A DNA stretch of 48,640 nucleotides from a virus, in IMG/VR virus record IMGVR_UViG_3300021417_000001, positions 1 to 48,640 of that record. One strand, given 5' to 3'. Shown piece by piece: positions 14,464-22,938 of the stretch. A model generated the notes under the pieces. The model made no database searches. It was not told where the DNA came from and worked only from the letters and a program-made list of their open reading frames with translations. Position numbers and translations under genes: made by a program. Positions within the stretch are counted from its first letter, which is position 1. Each line of letters opens with the position of its first letter.

Positions 14464-14990
14464 TCCTCGCCATCGACCCCTCCGTAAGCAGAACGGGTTG
14501 GTGCAAAGGCCACCCCGGCGGCCCCGTGCAAACGGGTTCGCTGGGGCTTGGCTCCTATGGCAAGGAACTCGGCCCCACCCTGAACGCCTTGGAGCAATGG
14601 CTCACGGGCGCTCTGGATGGTGTCGACTTCGTTTTCTACGAACAGCCAATTCAGTTCGGAAAGCAGTCATTCGACAGCCGACGCAAGCTCTATGCATTGG
14701 GCGCGTTGATCGAGTTGGTCTGTCACCGCCGCCGCATTCGTGTGCGGGAGGTGAACAACCAGACCTGCAAGGCGCTCTGTTACGGCAGCGCCAAGATGAA
14801 ATCCGCTGAGGTGAAAGAGCGGGGCGTGGACCTCGCCAAAGCCTGGGGATTTGACCCCGCCAACCATGACCAGGCTGACGCCTGCGCCGTGTTCCTCGTG
14901 GGCGTGCGCGAATGGTTTCCGGATGACTTCAAGACATGGGTGGACCGCAAGGCCGCGCTCGCCCGCAATCAAGGGGAGTTACTCATATGA
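14424..14990 (+). CDS. RuvC-like Holliday junction resolvase
   Basis: 188 residues in the long form. RNase H-fold active-site residues are Asp18 (LAIDPSVSRTGW), Glu73 (FYEQP), Asp149 and Asp152 (NHDQADACAV), as in phage RuvC-like nucleases. It should cut branched DNA formed in replication and recombination before packaging. The start is uncertain: ATG at 14424 overlaps the upstream gene by 40 bp, whereas TTG at 14460 would give a 4-bp TTGA overlap and put the catalytic Asp close to the N-terminus, as the family usually has it. Confidence 0.82.
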   Translation: MGQCSPPTGGCTLILAIDPSVSRTGWCKGHPGGPVQTGSLGLGSYGKELGPTLNALEQWLTGALDGVDFVFYEQPIQFGKQSFDSRRKLYALGALIELVCHRRRIRVREVNNQTCKALCYGSAKMKSAEVKERGVDLAKAWGFDPANHDQADACAVFLVGVREWFPDDFKTWVDRKAALARNQGELLI

Positions 14991-15814
14991 CCAACGACCA
15001 AGAGGGGGCTACCCTCCGAACCACCATGCCGGGCACTGGACTGGTCAATGGGCATCCTGCCGAAGCCGGGGAATTGGGAAGCCGCCCGGCTGAGGTCAAA
15101 TCCGCGCCCCCTCCACCTGAAGGGGGTTCAACCCCTGATGATGGTGCATTTGAAGCGGTCAAGGATGCCAACCCGCGCGCTGCTTTCCGCAATCTGAGTC
15201 CACTCGCCTATGATTTGATCATGGCAGATCCGCCATGGCGGTTTGAGACGTACTCGGACAAGGGACATGGGAAATCCGCTCAACGTCACTACGACTGCGA
15301 ATCTCTGGATTACATCAAAGCCTTGCCGGTCCACGAACTCGGCCGGGGTGATTGCATCCTCTGGCTTTGGGCCACGCACCCGATGCTGCCACACGCCATG
15401 GAGGTGGTTAAAGCATGGGGGTTCAGATACGCCACCAGCGGCGTCTGGGTGAAGCGTACCGTCAACGGCAAGCTGGCCTTCGGCACCGGCTACAAGCTGC
15501 GCTGTGCGTCCGAGCCCTTCATCATCGCCACGCTCGGCAATCCCCAGACCGCGCGCGATATCCGCACCGTAATCGAAGGCCCTGTCCGCGAGCATTCACG
15601 CAAGCCCGATGAAGCCTATGCGGCGGCTGGCCGGATGTTCCCCAAAGCCGTCCGCAAGCTGGACATGTTCAGCCGCGAGTCCCGGCCCGGCTGGGATACG
15701 TGGGGGAATGAGGCGGGCAAGTTCGACACACAGCAGGCTGAGCACACCTTCGAGAACGCGGGGGATGTGGCCGCGCGCGTGGTCGCCAATGCAGCACGGG
15801 GAGGGGCTGAATAA
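14987..15814 (+). CDS. MT-A70 family N6-adenine methyltransferase
   Basis: 275 residues from the ATG at 14987 (GGGGAG upstream, ATGA overlap with the resolvase). After a ~70-residue Pro/Gly-rich leader, the catalytic motif DPPW is at 81-84 (LIMADPPWRFETY), then LPVHELGRGDCILWLWATHP and WVKRTVNGKLAFGTGYKLR, both typical of MT-A70 proteins. Expected to methylate adenine in DNA, perhaps at a host or restriction site, giving protection or regulation. The target cannot be read from the sequence. It is adjacent to the cytosine methyltransferase with a one-base TAATG overlap. Confidence 0.9.
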   Translation: MTNDQEGATLRTTMPGTGLVNGHPAEAGELGSRPAEVKSAPPPPEGGSTPDDGAFEAVKDANPRAAFRNLSPLAYDLIMADPPWRFETYSDKGHGKSAQRHYDCESLDYIKALPVHELGRGDCILWLWATHPMLPHAMEVVKAWGFRYATSGVWVKRTVNGKLAFGTGYKLRCASEPFIIATLGNPQTARDIRTVIEGPVREHSRKPDEAYAAAGRMFPKAVRKLDMFSRESRPGWDTWGNEAGKFDTQQAEHTFENAGDVAARVVANAARGGAE

Positions 15815-17388
15815 TGGGACTCATCATCGACAACTTCGCAGGCGGCGGCGGTGCCAGTGTGGCGCTGGAGGAAGCGCTCGGTCGCCCGGTCGACATCGCA
15901 ATCAACCACGATCCAGATGCCATCGCCATGCATGAGGCAAACCATCCGGACACGCTGCATTTGCAAGAGGATGTATTTGCGATCAAGCCTGCCGAATTGT
16001 GCGCCGGTCGCCCTATTGACGTCGCGTGGTTCAGCCCGGACTGCAAGCACTTCAGCCGTGCCAAGGGCGGTGCCCCGGTTTCCAAGAAGATCCGGGGGCT
16101 GGCATGGGTTGTCCTGCGCTGGGCATCGCTTGAGAAATGGCAGCGCCCGCGCGTCATCTTCCTCGAGAATGTCACGGAGTTTCAGACCTGGTGCCCGGTC
16201 AAACGGAACGGGCAGCCGGACATGTCGAAGAAGGGCGAAACGTTCCGGCTTTGGGTCTCTCACCTTGAGGCGCTCGGCTATTGTGTCGAGTGGCGCGAGT
16301 TGGTGGCGTCTGACTATGGCGCGCCCACGATCCGCAAGCGATTGTTTCTTGTGGCCCGCTGTGATGGCGAGCCGATACGCTGGCCGGAACCGACGCACGG
16401 CAACCCGTCCGCGAAGGGCTTCGCCAAGTCCGGGCTCGCGCCCTGGCGCACCGCCGCCGACATTATCGACTGGTCTATACCATGCCCGTCAATTTTCGAG
16501 CGCAAGCGCCCGCTGGCAGAGAAGACGCTCGCCAGGATCGCGCGCGGCATTCAGCGTTACGTGATCGACGATCCTCAGCCCTTCATTGTGCCAGTCACGC
16601 ACACCAAGTCGGGCGACCTTTCCTATCCCTCGCGCGAGCCATTGCGAACGATTACGACAGCGAAGGGCGGGGAAATGGCGCTCGTAGCGCCGGTGCTGGA
16701 ACGGCAGTTTGGCAATTCCTCGGGCGGCTCGGCAAATGCGCCAGTTGGCGCCATTACGGCTGGCGGCATGGGAAAGACAGCTCTCGTCGCCGCCTTCCTG
16801 GCGCAGCACAATGGCGGGCCGCGCAATGGCTCGCTTAGTGGTCGGTCGGCAGATGCCCCGATTTCCACCATCACCGGACGGGGCACACAGCAACAGCTCG
16901 TCACCTCGCACCTTCTGAAGCTACGCGGCACTTGCAAGGATGGCCAACCCGTCACCGAACCGGCTCCGACGATAACGGCCGGCGGGCTCCATGTCGGGGA
17001 AGTTCGGGCGTTCCTGCTGAAGTATTTCGGCACCGAGCAGAACCCGCGTTTAGACGAGCCCCTGCACACCGTCACGACGAAACACCGTTTCGGATTGGTC
17101 ACCATCCACGGCGAGACGTTTCAGATCGCTGACATCGGTATGCGGATGCTGGCAGAGCATGAACTCTATGCCGCGCAGGGGTTCCTGCAGGTGCGTCCCG
17201 ATTACGTCATCCGCCCCGTGATCAACGGAAAGAGGATGACGAAGACGGCATCGATCGCGCGGTGTGGAAACTCTGTCAGCCCGCCGCCGGCAATCGAACT
17301 GGTGCGAGCTAACGCGCCGATGTTCTCAACACTGCTTGGGGCAGGCCGTAACTTTACACCGCCAGCACCCGCTTACGGTGGCGTGTGA
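15814..17388 (+). CDS. C5-cytosine DNA methyltransferase
   Basis: 524 residues. Motif I (DNFAGGGGASVALEEALG), motif IV with the catalytic Cys77 in FSPDCKHFSRAKGG, motif VI Glu118-Asn119-Val120 (LENVTEF), motif VIII-like ASDYGAPTIRKRLFLVAR, and motif X near the end (ARCGNSVSPPPAIELVRANAP). Motif IV reads P-D-C rather than P-C, a variant known in phage enzymes. The target-recognition region (~265-425) consists of about four diverged repeats built around TIT(A/T)GG. It probably protects phage DNA from host restriction. Stop and helicase start overlap. Confidence 0.94.
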   Translation: MGLIIDNFAGGGGASVALEEALGRPVDIAINHDPDAIAMHEANHPDTLHLQEDVFAIKPAELCAGRPIDVAWFSPDCKHFSRAKGGAPVSKKIRGLAWVVLRWASLEKWQRPRVIFLENVTEFQTWCPVKRNGQPDMSKKGETFRLWVSHLEALGYCVEWRELVASDYGAPTIRKRLFLVARCDGEPIRWPEPTHGNPSAKGFAKSGLAPWRTAADIIDWSIPCPSIFERKRPLAEKTLARIARGIQRYVIDDPQPFIVPVTHTKSGDLSYPSREPLRTITTAKGGEMALVAPVLERQFGNSSGGSANAPVGAITAGGMGKTALVAAFLAQHNGGPRNGSLSGRSADAPISTITGRGTQQQLVTSHLLKLRGTCKDGQPVTEPAPTITAGGLHVGEVRAFLLKYFGTEQNPRLDEPLHTVTTKHRFGLVTIHGETFQIADIGMRMLAEHELYAAQGFLQVRPDYVIRPVINGKRMTKTASIARCGNSVSPPPAIELVRANAPMFSTLLGAGRNFTPPAPAYGGV

Positions 17389-18872
17389 TGACCGGGCGCA
17401 AATCCATGGAAGAGATACACTTCCCCAGATCAGAACCGCCAGCACCGCCCCCGCACAATCTGTCGGCCGAGGCGGCGGTGCTGGGCGCGATCCTGTTCGA
17501 CAACAATGCCTATGAGCGGGCCAGCGCCTTCGTGCGTGCCACCGACTTCTACGCACCTGCCCATGAGAAGCTTTACCATCGGATGGCTACGCTGATCGAA
17601 AGTGGTCAGGTTGCTGATGGGGTGACGATTTCTGAATGGGTGAAGGCCGAGCCCCTGTTGAACGAACTCGGCGGCCTCCGGTATCTTGAGCAGCTGCTCG
17701 ATTCCGCGGCCTTCGGTCCGGAGGTCTCGGACTACTCCAAGGTGATCGTAAACCTTTCTGCCCGTCGCGGGCTTTTGGATGTAGGCGAAACACTGGTCGC
17801 TGACAGCCATTCACCTGATCCCGACGAGCGCATCGGGGACGTGATTGATCGCGCCAGAAACGGCCTGCAGGACGTCGAAGACTTCCGCCTTCGCGCCAGC
17901 GTGGCGACCGTCACCGCCGATGTGGCGGATGAAACATTCGACGAGGATCCGGCCAAGACGCTCCAGCCGACAGGCATGACCGAACTGGACCATGAACTCG
18001 GCGGCCTGGAGCCGGGCGCAATATCGTTTGTGGGCGGCCGTCCTGGCATCGGCAAGACCGCCTTTGCCATCTGCCACATGGCAAACGAGGCAGCCGCAGG
18101 AAGCTCTGTGGGCATGTTCGCCGCCGACACGGGCGCAACCGTCTGCCGGCAGCGTCTCGCATTCTATCTGGCATGGATGGCAGGCGAGGAAACCCCGTTC
18201 TTCTCCGAGATGCGCAAGCGCGGATCGCCCTGGATCACCCCAGAATTTCGCGAGCGCATGAAAGGCCATCTGAAATCGGAGGTTGGCCAGCGCATCTTCA
18301 TCGACGGCAGGGGCGGACTTACGACGCGCGCGGTGTCTGCGCAGATCCGTGCATGGAAAATGATGTGCGCCCGTCGCGGGCTTCCGCCACTGCGGCTGGT
18401 CTATCTCGATCACATTGCCAAATTCATGCCGTCGCAGAAGTTCGGGTCTCTGTATGAGAAAACCTCCTATGCCAGCAATGAATTGCTCGACGTGGCAAAG
18501 GATCACCCGGAAATCGTCTTTGTGCCGCTTGTCCAGCTGAAGCGGATCGACGAGGGCCATGCTCGCCGTCCGAACATGCAGGACATGCGCGACTCCGGGA
18601 AGCTGGAAGAGGATGCCTCAGCGGTCCTGCTCCTGCACCGTCAGGACCACTATCTGTCGCTGCTGTCAAAGAACCAGGACCTGCCGGAGTCGGAACGTAC
18701 CGCCGCTGAGGAAAAACTTGCCGACGTTCGCGGCCGTATGGAGGTCATTCTTCCAAAGAACAGGAATGGCGAACCCAGCGTGGTCAGCCTCCGTCATGTC
18801 ATCGGGAAAAACATCATCCGTGGCGGTTCTGACCGGCCGCGCGGGTACATCAAACAGGAGTCAATGCTGTGA
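17388..18872 (+). CDS. dnaB: Replicative DNA helicase, DnaB-like
   Basis: About 494 residues. The N-terminal DnaB domain (PHNLSAEAAVLGAILFDN, then DFYAPAHEKLYHRMATLI) is followed by a RecA-fold ATPase with Walker A GGRPGIGKT near 217-225, Walker B LRLVYLDHI, and later LKRIDEGHARRPNMQDMRDSG with LEEDASAVLLLHR, all DnaB hallmarks. The hexamer should unwind the fork at the phage origin, which probably lies in the next gene. ATG at 17388 forms TGATG with the methyltransferase stop; GTG at 17385 is also possible. Confidence 0.94.
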   Translation: MTGRKSMEEIHFPRSEPPAPPPHNLSAEAAVLGAILFDNNAYERASAFVRATDFYAPAHEKLYHRMATLIESGQVADGVTISEWVKAEPLLNELGGLRYLEQLLDSAAFGPEVSDYSKVIVNLSARRGLLDVGETLVADSHSPDPDERIGDVIDRARNGLQDVEDFRLRASVATVTADVADETFDEDPAKTLQPTGMTELDHELGGLEPGAISFVGGRPGIGKTAFAICHMANEAAAGSSVGMFAADTGATVCRQRLAFYLAWMAGEETPFFSEMRKRGSPWITPEFRERMKGHLKSEVGQRIFIDGRGGLTTRAVSAQIRAWKMMCARRGLPPLRLVYLDHIAKFMPSQKFGSLYEKTSYASNELLDVAKDHPEIVFVPLVQLKRIDEGHARRPNMQDMRDSGKLEEDASAVLLLHRQDHYLSLLSKNQDLPESERTAAEEKLADVRGRMEVILPKNRNGEPSVVSLRHVIGKNIIRGGSDRPRGYIKQESML

Positions 18873-19735
18873 GTATTCAGGCCGTGGGTGCAGTGATTGA
18901 GCTGCGCGACATACCGACAACACCGAAAATGATCCTTCTGCTGCTGGCAAATGCACACAACCGGCACACGGATAAATGCTTCCCGGACCAGCAGCGCCTG
19001 GCAGACGAAGCGAATGTCGATGTGAAGACTGTTGCCCGCCACTTGAAGTGGCTGGAGGACGAAAAACTGATCCGTCGACACACGACACATCTGGGTCGGG
19101 GAAGGGGGTCGGAGACGCACTTCGAACTGCTGTTTTTGCACCGGACAAATTGTCGTGTGCAAGGTGATAGACCCCTCACTGGTGAGATTAAGACCCCTCA
19201 GCAGCGAGATTTAGACCCCTCAGCATTGAGGGGTGAGAATAAGAAACCGGAATCTCAACCGGAATCTCAAACCGGAAGCGTGAGCGTCAAGGTGGTCGCA
19301 GATGCATTCTGGAAGGCGGCGCCTGATCAAAGCCGAAAGCGATCTTCCAGGAAGCGAACTGAGCAGGCTGTTCAGAAGGCGTTGAAGGACGAAACACCCG
19401 ATCGTCTGTTGAAAGCGTGGCATGCTTACCTGGCCTCGCCTGATGCGATCAAGGACGGAGGGAAGTTCGTTCCCGGAATTCACACATGGATCAACGATAG
19501 CAAATTTGACGCTTGGCTTGCGCAGGAGCCTGACCTGCTGGCCCAGCATGACCGCGGTGTGGCGTGGAAAACCTGGGCGAAGGCGATCGGCTGGTATGGC
19601 GAGACGGGCCAATGGGACCTTGAAAGCATCAGCCCACCGCCGCACCGGCCGGGCTGCAAAGCGCCTGAAGACCTGATCGTGAAAGTCCGGGGGCGTATTG
19701 AAGTCATGAAGCGGATGGAGGGTATCGATGCGTAA
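18869..19735 (+). CDS. Winged-helix replication initiator-like protein
   Basis: 288 residues from GTG at 18869 (GTGA overlap with dnaB). N-terminal winged helix (HTH_36 type): DIPTTPKMILLLLANAHNRH, CFPDQQRLADEANVDVKTVA, HLKWLEDEKLIRR. A linker (~100-145) is encoded by the iteron repeats at 19169-19280. The C-terminal domain contains RTEQAVQKALKDETPDRLLK and FVPGIHTWINDSKFDAWL, as in phage O-like or helicase-loading proteins. The likely role is origin recognition and DnaB recruitment, analogous to lambda O. Overlaps the next gene by 8 bp. Confidence 0.83.
   Translation: MSIQAVGAVIELRDIPTTPKMILLLLANAHNRHTDKCFPDQQRLADEANVDVKTVARHLKWLEDEKLIRRHTTHLGRGRGSETHFELLFLHRTNCRVQGDRPLTGEIKTPQQRDLDPSALRGENKKPESQPESQTGSVSVKVVADAFWKAAPDQSRKRSSRKRTEQAVQKALKDETPDRLLKAWHAYLASPDAIKDGGKFVPGIHTWINDSKFDAWLAQEPDLLAQHDRGVAWKTWAKAIGWYGETGQWDLESISPPPHRPGCKAPEDLIVKVRGRIEVMKRMEGIDA
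19169..19280 (+). repeat. Iterons inside the replication gene, probable origin
   Basis: Three contiguous 22-bp units begin at 19169, 19191 and 19213, each starting AGACCCCTCA and having imperfect dyad symmetry CTCA-N4-(T/C)GAG. The third forms a perfect palindrome ACCCCTCA-GCAT-TGAGGGGT (19215-19234). They are followed by two exact 12-bp units ACCGGAATCTCA (19246, 19258) and a partial third (19271). The 22-bp period is not a multiple of three, so the repetition is conserved at the DNA rather than the protein level. This matches the lambda plan of initiator-binding iterons within the initiator gene. Confidence 0.68.
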
Positions 19736-20321
19736 GACGCCCGATTGGCATCACCAGACGCACCTGGAGCGGCGCAGGCTCGCCATCAGTTTGACTGAGA
19801 GCCCGATAGAAGCGCTGTTCGCCGGGGAGTTGGCCACATCTCCGAGTTTTGGTGTCTGTCGCACCAAGCCCCCGCAGGAAGAATTTTCGAGGGGCCGAAT
19901 TGCTCTTGTGCCTCAGCAGCCGGCGGGGCGCTTTAGGATCGATATCGCTGCATTCTTGCTGGACCAGAATGGCAAGTTTCACCAGATCGCCATCGAATGC
20001 GATGGTCATGCGTGGCATTCCTCACCAGCGCAAATTGCGCGGGACACAAGGCGCGATGAGTGGCTGGTGGCGGCAGGCTGGTGTGTATGGCGCTATCGGG
20101 GCTGGGCAATCCATCATCATTGGGCGGATGCTGTCGACGAAGCTGAAGAGGCCATTCGCAATCTAGCAGTCGATAATCCTGTTTGCCACCTTTGGGCCAG
20201 CAGCGTGAACGGACAAGAACCGGATCGGGCAAAAGCTGCTCGCATGTATCTGGAGCGTGCTGACGATTATGAGCGGATCACCGGCAATCGGATCGAGCGC
20301 AGGGAGCATGGCGATGACTAG
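19728..20321 (+). CDS. DUF559/VSR-like PD-(D/E)XK nuclease-fold protein
   Basis: 197 residues. The core resembles very-short-patch-repair/DUF559 endonucleases: SPIEALFAGEL (Glu), GRFRIDIAAFLLDQ (Asp), IAIECDGHAWH (E-x-D), then DTRRDEWLVAAGWCVWRYRG. A nicking or structure-specific DNA nuclease is expected, perhaps acting with the neighbouring replication and methylation genes. The last ~55 residues are a helical tail of unknown role. The start overlaps the previous stop by 8 bp. Confidence 0.82.
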   Translation: MRKTPDWHHQTHLERRRLAISLTESPIEALFAGELATSPSFGVCRTKPPQEEFSRGRIALVPQQPAGRFRIDIAAFLLDQNGKFHQIAIECDGHAWHSSPAQIARDTRRDEWLVAAGWCVWRYRGWAIHHHWADAVDEAEEAIRNLAVDNPVCHLWASSVNGQEPDRAKAARMYLERADDYERITGNRIERREHGDD

Positions 20322-20439
20322 CTCCCCGAAACCGCGATTCGCAAACGCAAAGTACCCGGCCTGGCAGCGTTGCCTGCTGATCGTCGGCTTATCCGCTGCC
20401 CTGTGGGGCACAATCATTCTGGCAATGGAGGTTCTGTGA
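20314..20439 (+). CDS. Small single-TM membrane protein
   Basis: 41 residues from the ATG at 20314 (GGGAG seven bases upstream; overlaps the nuclease stop by 8 bp). Short basic N-terminus, then one membrane segment CLLIVGLSAALWGTIILAM. No family was recognised. It is coupled to the following gene by TGATG, so it is probably made early. Confidence 0.55.
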   Translation: MTSSPKPRFANAKYPAWQRCLLIVGLSAALWGTIILAMEVL

Positions 20440-20816
20440 TGTTCGAGATCGGGGAGAAAGTTGCATGCGTGATCGATGACTGGCCGAACGACTTCGGCCC
20501 GCCACTTATTCAGCCTACACCAGCGTTCGAGTTGACCAAGGGAGCAGTGTATCGGGTGCGGGCAGTCTATCCTGTCGGGCACACAGAGGTATCCGGCCTC
20601 AGACTGAGGATCCCGTGCATCGGAATAGGAAAGTGCTTTGAAACCCTGCGGGCTGAAGTCCGCCAGACGAGTTGGGGGAACTGGTCCACCTTCGACGTTT
20701 GGCCCGCTGATTGGTTCCGCCGCCTGCAGCGCAACGCTGAGAGCGTCGAGCAGGCCATGACCATCTTCCACAAAATGACAGAAACCACGAAAACACCGGA
20801 GGTGATTGGAGCATGA
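20439..20816 (+). CDS. Hypothetical early protein
   Basis: 125 residues from the ATG at 20439 (GGAGG upstream, TGATG junction). It begins FEIGEKVACVIDDWPN and has AVYRVRAVYPVGHTEVSGLR, a beta-rich layout seen in small phage proteins of unknown function, then a helical C-terminus (RRLQRNAESVEQAMTIFHKM). The gene also carries the 13-bp palindrome CCTCAGACTGAGG (20596-20608). Confidence 0.62.
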   Translation: MFEIGEKVACVIDDWPNDFGPPLIQPTPAFELTKGAVYRVRAVYPVGHTEVSGLRLRIPCIGIGKCFETLRAEVRQTSWGNWSTFDVWPADWFRRLQRNAESVEQAMTIFHKMTETTKTPEVIGA

Positions 20817-21304
20817 AAAATGCATGGACGCAGCCAGAGATGGATCATGTGAAATCCGCATGGGCAAAGGGGTATTCCGCCAGCCAGATCAGCCGCACAG
20901 TCAGCGCGACGTTCGGCAACAATCGCACCCGGAATGCGGTGATCGGGATCGTTCACCGGATGGGGCTGGACCAGCGGTCAGTTCCCACCCGCCCCGTCAG
21001 GATCAAGCCCCGCCGCAAGCGCGTGATTCCGGTGCTGAAGGCCAAACAGAAGCCTGCATCAGAGCCAAATTTGATACCGCCGGCCGAGCCCGAAATGTGG
21101 GAACCGGAGGGCGCGTTCGACATCCTGGACCTGAAACCGCATCAGTGCCGGTGGCCGGTCAGCACAGGCGATGACCATAAATTCTGCGGCAAGACCCAGA
21201 CCACCGGTTCCAGCTACTGCCGGGAACACATGAGGCGCTCTGTGTCGATCCATTCCGCCAGCACACTGATGACTGATCCGGTAACGGGAAAGGCCGCAAA
21301 ATGA
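20813..21304 (+). CDS. gcrA: GcrA-family cell cycle regulator homologue
   Basis: 163 residues. The N-terminal helix-turn-helix MKNAWTQPEMDHVKSAW with GYSASQISRTVS and TRNAVIGIVHRMGL is the GcrA signature. The C-terminus has the GcrA Cys/His block CRWPVSTG...FCGKT...YCREHMRR. Bacterial GcrA binds sigma70-RNA polymerase and activates promoters bearing GANTC methylated by CcrM; it is confined to alphaproteobacteria. Length is normal (about 170). A phage copy near the end of the early operon could redirect polymerase to phage late promoters. It is ATGA-coupled on both sides. Confidence 0.92.
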   Translation: MKNAWTQPEMDHVKSAWAKGYSASQISRTVSATFGNNRTRNAVIGIVHRMGLDQRSVPTRPVRIKPRRKRVIPVLKAKQKPASEPNLIPPAEPEMWEPEGAFDILDLKPHQCRWPVSTGDDHKFCGKTQTTGSSYCREHMRRSVSIHSASTLMTDPVTGKAAK

Positions 21305-21528
21305 GAAAGACGCAAAGGCGAGGCCCCGCCACGGAAAAGGCGCTGAAGGAAGAACAAGGCCGGGTTGAGCGCATCAAAGCCTACTGGATGGCGCGCGGTT
21401 ACCTGGTCGACGTCACCGTGGAATTGGGTGGCTATAGCGAGGAAATCTATCAGGCGATCACGGTGGTCCGTTCCGATCTGGTGAACGGCCTGCCAGTGCG
21501 CCGCGTGACGGAGGTTGTGAGGCGATGA
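21301..21528 (+). CDS. Hypothetical protein downstream of gcrA
   Basis: 75 residues, basic N-terminus (RKTQRRGPATEKALKEEQGR) and a beta-containing C-terminal half (GYLVDVTVELGGYSEEIYQAI, VVRSDLVNGLPVRRV). This small protein type recurs beside gcrA-like genes in phages as far as I recall, with no known role. It overlaps its neighbours by ATGA. Confidence 0.6.
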   Translation: MRKTQRRGPATEKALKEEQGRVERIKAYWMARGYLVDVTVELGGYSEEIYQAITVVRSDLVNGLPVRRVTEVVRR

Positions 21529-22169
21529 AAGCCGATGAATTGAAGCCATTGGCGGTCGATTGGTTGCGCGCCCGCTTCCCGGAGGCGCACATTACCTGCG
21601 AACTCAGTCTCGCTGAATACGGCGGAGCACTTATCGACGTAGGTGCAATCTGTTCGGATCAGATCGTTGGCGTGGAGATCAAGGGCGATGGCGACTCAGC
21701 CTCGCGCCTGAAGCTGCAAGGTCAGATGTATTCTCGGGTGTGCAGATCGGTCTACCTGTTGCCTAGTCTCGACCTCTTGAAATCCTGCAAGAAGCATATA
21801 CCACCGGAGTGGCGGATGCTTGTCCCACCGGGCGGTGATCTGGGAGTTCATTCAAGTCGCCGGTTATGTCCGGATTCGGGGATTTCGTGGGGCTCCACGT
21901 ATGGATCAGCGGACCCGAAGCGGGGTGAGGGGTATGGGCTTTCCCCAGCCGCTTTGGCGGCGATGGTTTGGACCACCGAGTACGGCGCTTTCCGCTACCA
22001 CATACAGGAAAAGCACTTCACCGCACTTCCCAGCCGCAAGGCTGATTTCATCCGCTTTGTCGCTGAGCGATACCCGCTGCCCGTGATCGAAACGGCCGTG
22101 TGCGCCACCTTACGAGAGCGCAATTGGAACGGTTTGAAGGAAATCCAATACCCGGAGGTAACCCAGTGA
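21525..22169 (+). CDS. Putative PD-(D/E)XK nuclease-like protein
   Basis: 214 residues. The first ~75 look like a MmcB/VRR-type nuclease fold: ITCELSLAEYGGALIDVGAI supplies Glu and Asp, and IVGVEIKGDGDSASRLKLQG supplies E-x-K and a downstream Gln. The rest (winged-helix-like LSPAALAAMVWTTEYGAFRY, then DFIRFVAERYPLPVIETAVC) may bind DNA. Catalytic identity is inferred from motif spacing. It follows the small gene by ATGA and joins the next by TGATG. Confidence 0.62.
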   Translation: MKADELKPLAVDWLRARFPEAHITCELSLAEYGGALIDVGAICSDQIVGVEIKGDGDSASRLKLQGQMYSRVCRSVYLLPSLDLLKSCKKHIPPEWRMLVPPGGDLGVHSSRRLCPDSGISWGSTYGSADPKRGEGYGLSPAALAAMVWTTEYGAFRYHIQEKHFTALPSRKADFIRFVAERYPLPVIETAVCATLRERNWNGLKEIQYPEVTQ

Positions 22170-22702
22170 TGGCCACCAAACCCCGTCGCCGTGCTGGCCG
22201 AAAGCGTCGCCAGGACGTTCAGCGCCAGCCCAGCGGTCAGATTCGCAAAAGCACATATGCCGAGCGTGTGACCCCAACAAAGGAAACCCAGCGCCGGCGG
22301 GAGGATCTGTTGGGCGACAAGAACGCGACAGGCGAGATCGATTGTGCACTTGACGTCATCGCCAGCCCGAAACAGCGCCTGATCACCCCCAAGCAGGCCG
22401 AGGCCGGGCGGCGCTATGCGGTCGCGCGGGTGAGGTTGTTGAAAACCCTCGGCACCAGCCCGGACCCGACGACGCCCCGACTGTCAGAGTGGATCGATAA
22501 CGGACAATCCGTGGCCGATGGTCCTGATGACGGCAAGGCGGCATTCAACTGGCGCAAGGCCAGCATGTGCATTCACGATTGCGGCGCTGATGTCCGCATC
22601 GTCATCGATCGGGTGTGTCTGGAAAACCAGCTGCCGCGGAAAGATCAGGTGACGAAACTCCGCATCGGTCTGGATGCGCTCGTAAGGCTTTGGAGGATCT
22701 GA
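22169..22702 (+). CDS. Hypothetical basic protein, possible late regulator
   Basis: 177 residues from the ATG at 22169 (GGAGG upstream). A strongly basic N-terminus (KPRRRAGRKRRQDVQR), then a helical region (KQRLITPKQAEAGRRYAVAR) and WRKASMCIHDCGADVRIVID, LENQLPRKDQVTKLRIGLDA. The layout and its place near the end of the early operon resemble lambda Q-like or DUF-type late regulators, but no family is recognised; this is positional inference. Confidence 0.6.
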   Translation: MATKPRRRAGRKRRQDVQRQPSGQIRKSTYAERVTPTKETQRRREDLLGDKNATGEIDCALDVIASPKQRLITPKQAEAGRRYAVARVRLLKTLGTSPDPTTPRLSEWIDNGQSVADGPDDGKAAFNWRKASMCIHDCGADVRIVIDRVCLENQLPRKDQVTKLRIGLDALVRLWRI

Positions 22703-22938
22703 TGAACACAGCAATTCAGGATAACTGGGCAATCCCGGATGAGGCAGAGCGCGGCGCGGAATTCGTGCTGACCCGATCTATGGGGGACCACGCGGTTTAT
22801 CAGGTCCGGGGCGTTATCGACGGCCGCGCGGTCTGTCGCCGCTGGAACACCACCCATAGCCGTTGGGAATATGAGGCATTCGGACCTGGCTGGTTCCGGG
22901 GCAGGGTCAATGACATCGAATGGAGGCAGGCGGCATGA
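22702..22938 (+). CDS. Small hypothetical protein
   Basis: 78 residues, TGATG junction with the previous gene and GGAGG upstream. It contains GAEFVLTRSMGDHAVYQVRG and TTHSRWEYEAFGPGWFRGRV, a compact beta-rich protein rich in Trp and Arg. No function was recognised. Confidence 0.58.
   Translation: MNTAIQDNWAIPDEAERGAEFVLTRSMGDHAVYQVRGVIDGRAVCRRWNTTHSRWEYEAFGPGWFRGRVNDIEWRQAA

Noticed and set aside
15616-16398. 260-residue minus-strand frame across the two methyltransferase genes.
   Set aside because: It spans the boundary of two well-supported rightward genes and has no protein-like motifs.
19200-19280. Short repeats in the replication gene as a possible CRISPR array.
   Set aside because: Units are contiguous without unique spacers and are only 12 or 22 bp; iterons explain them better. 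No CRISPR array was seen anywhere in the window.
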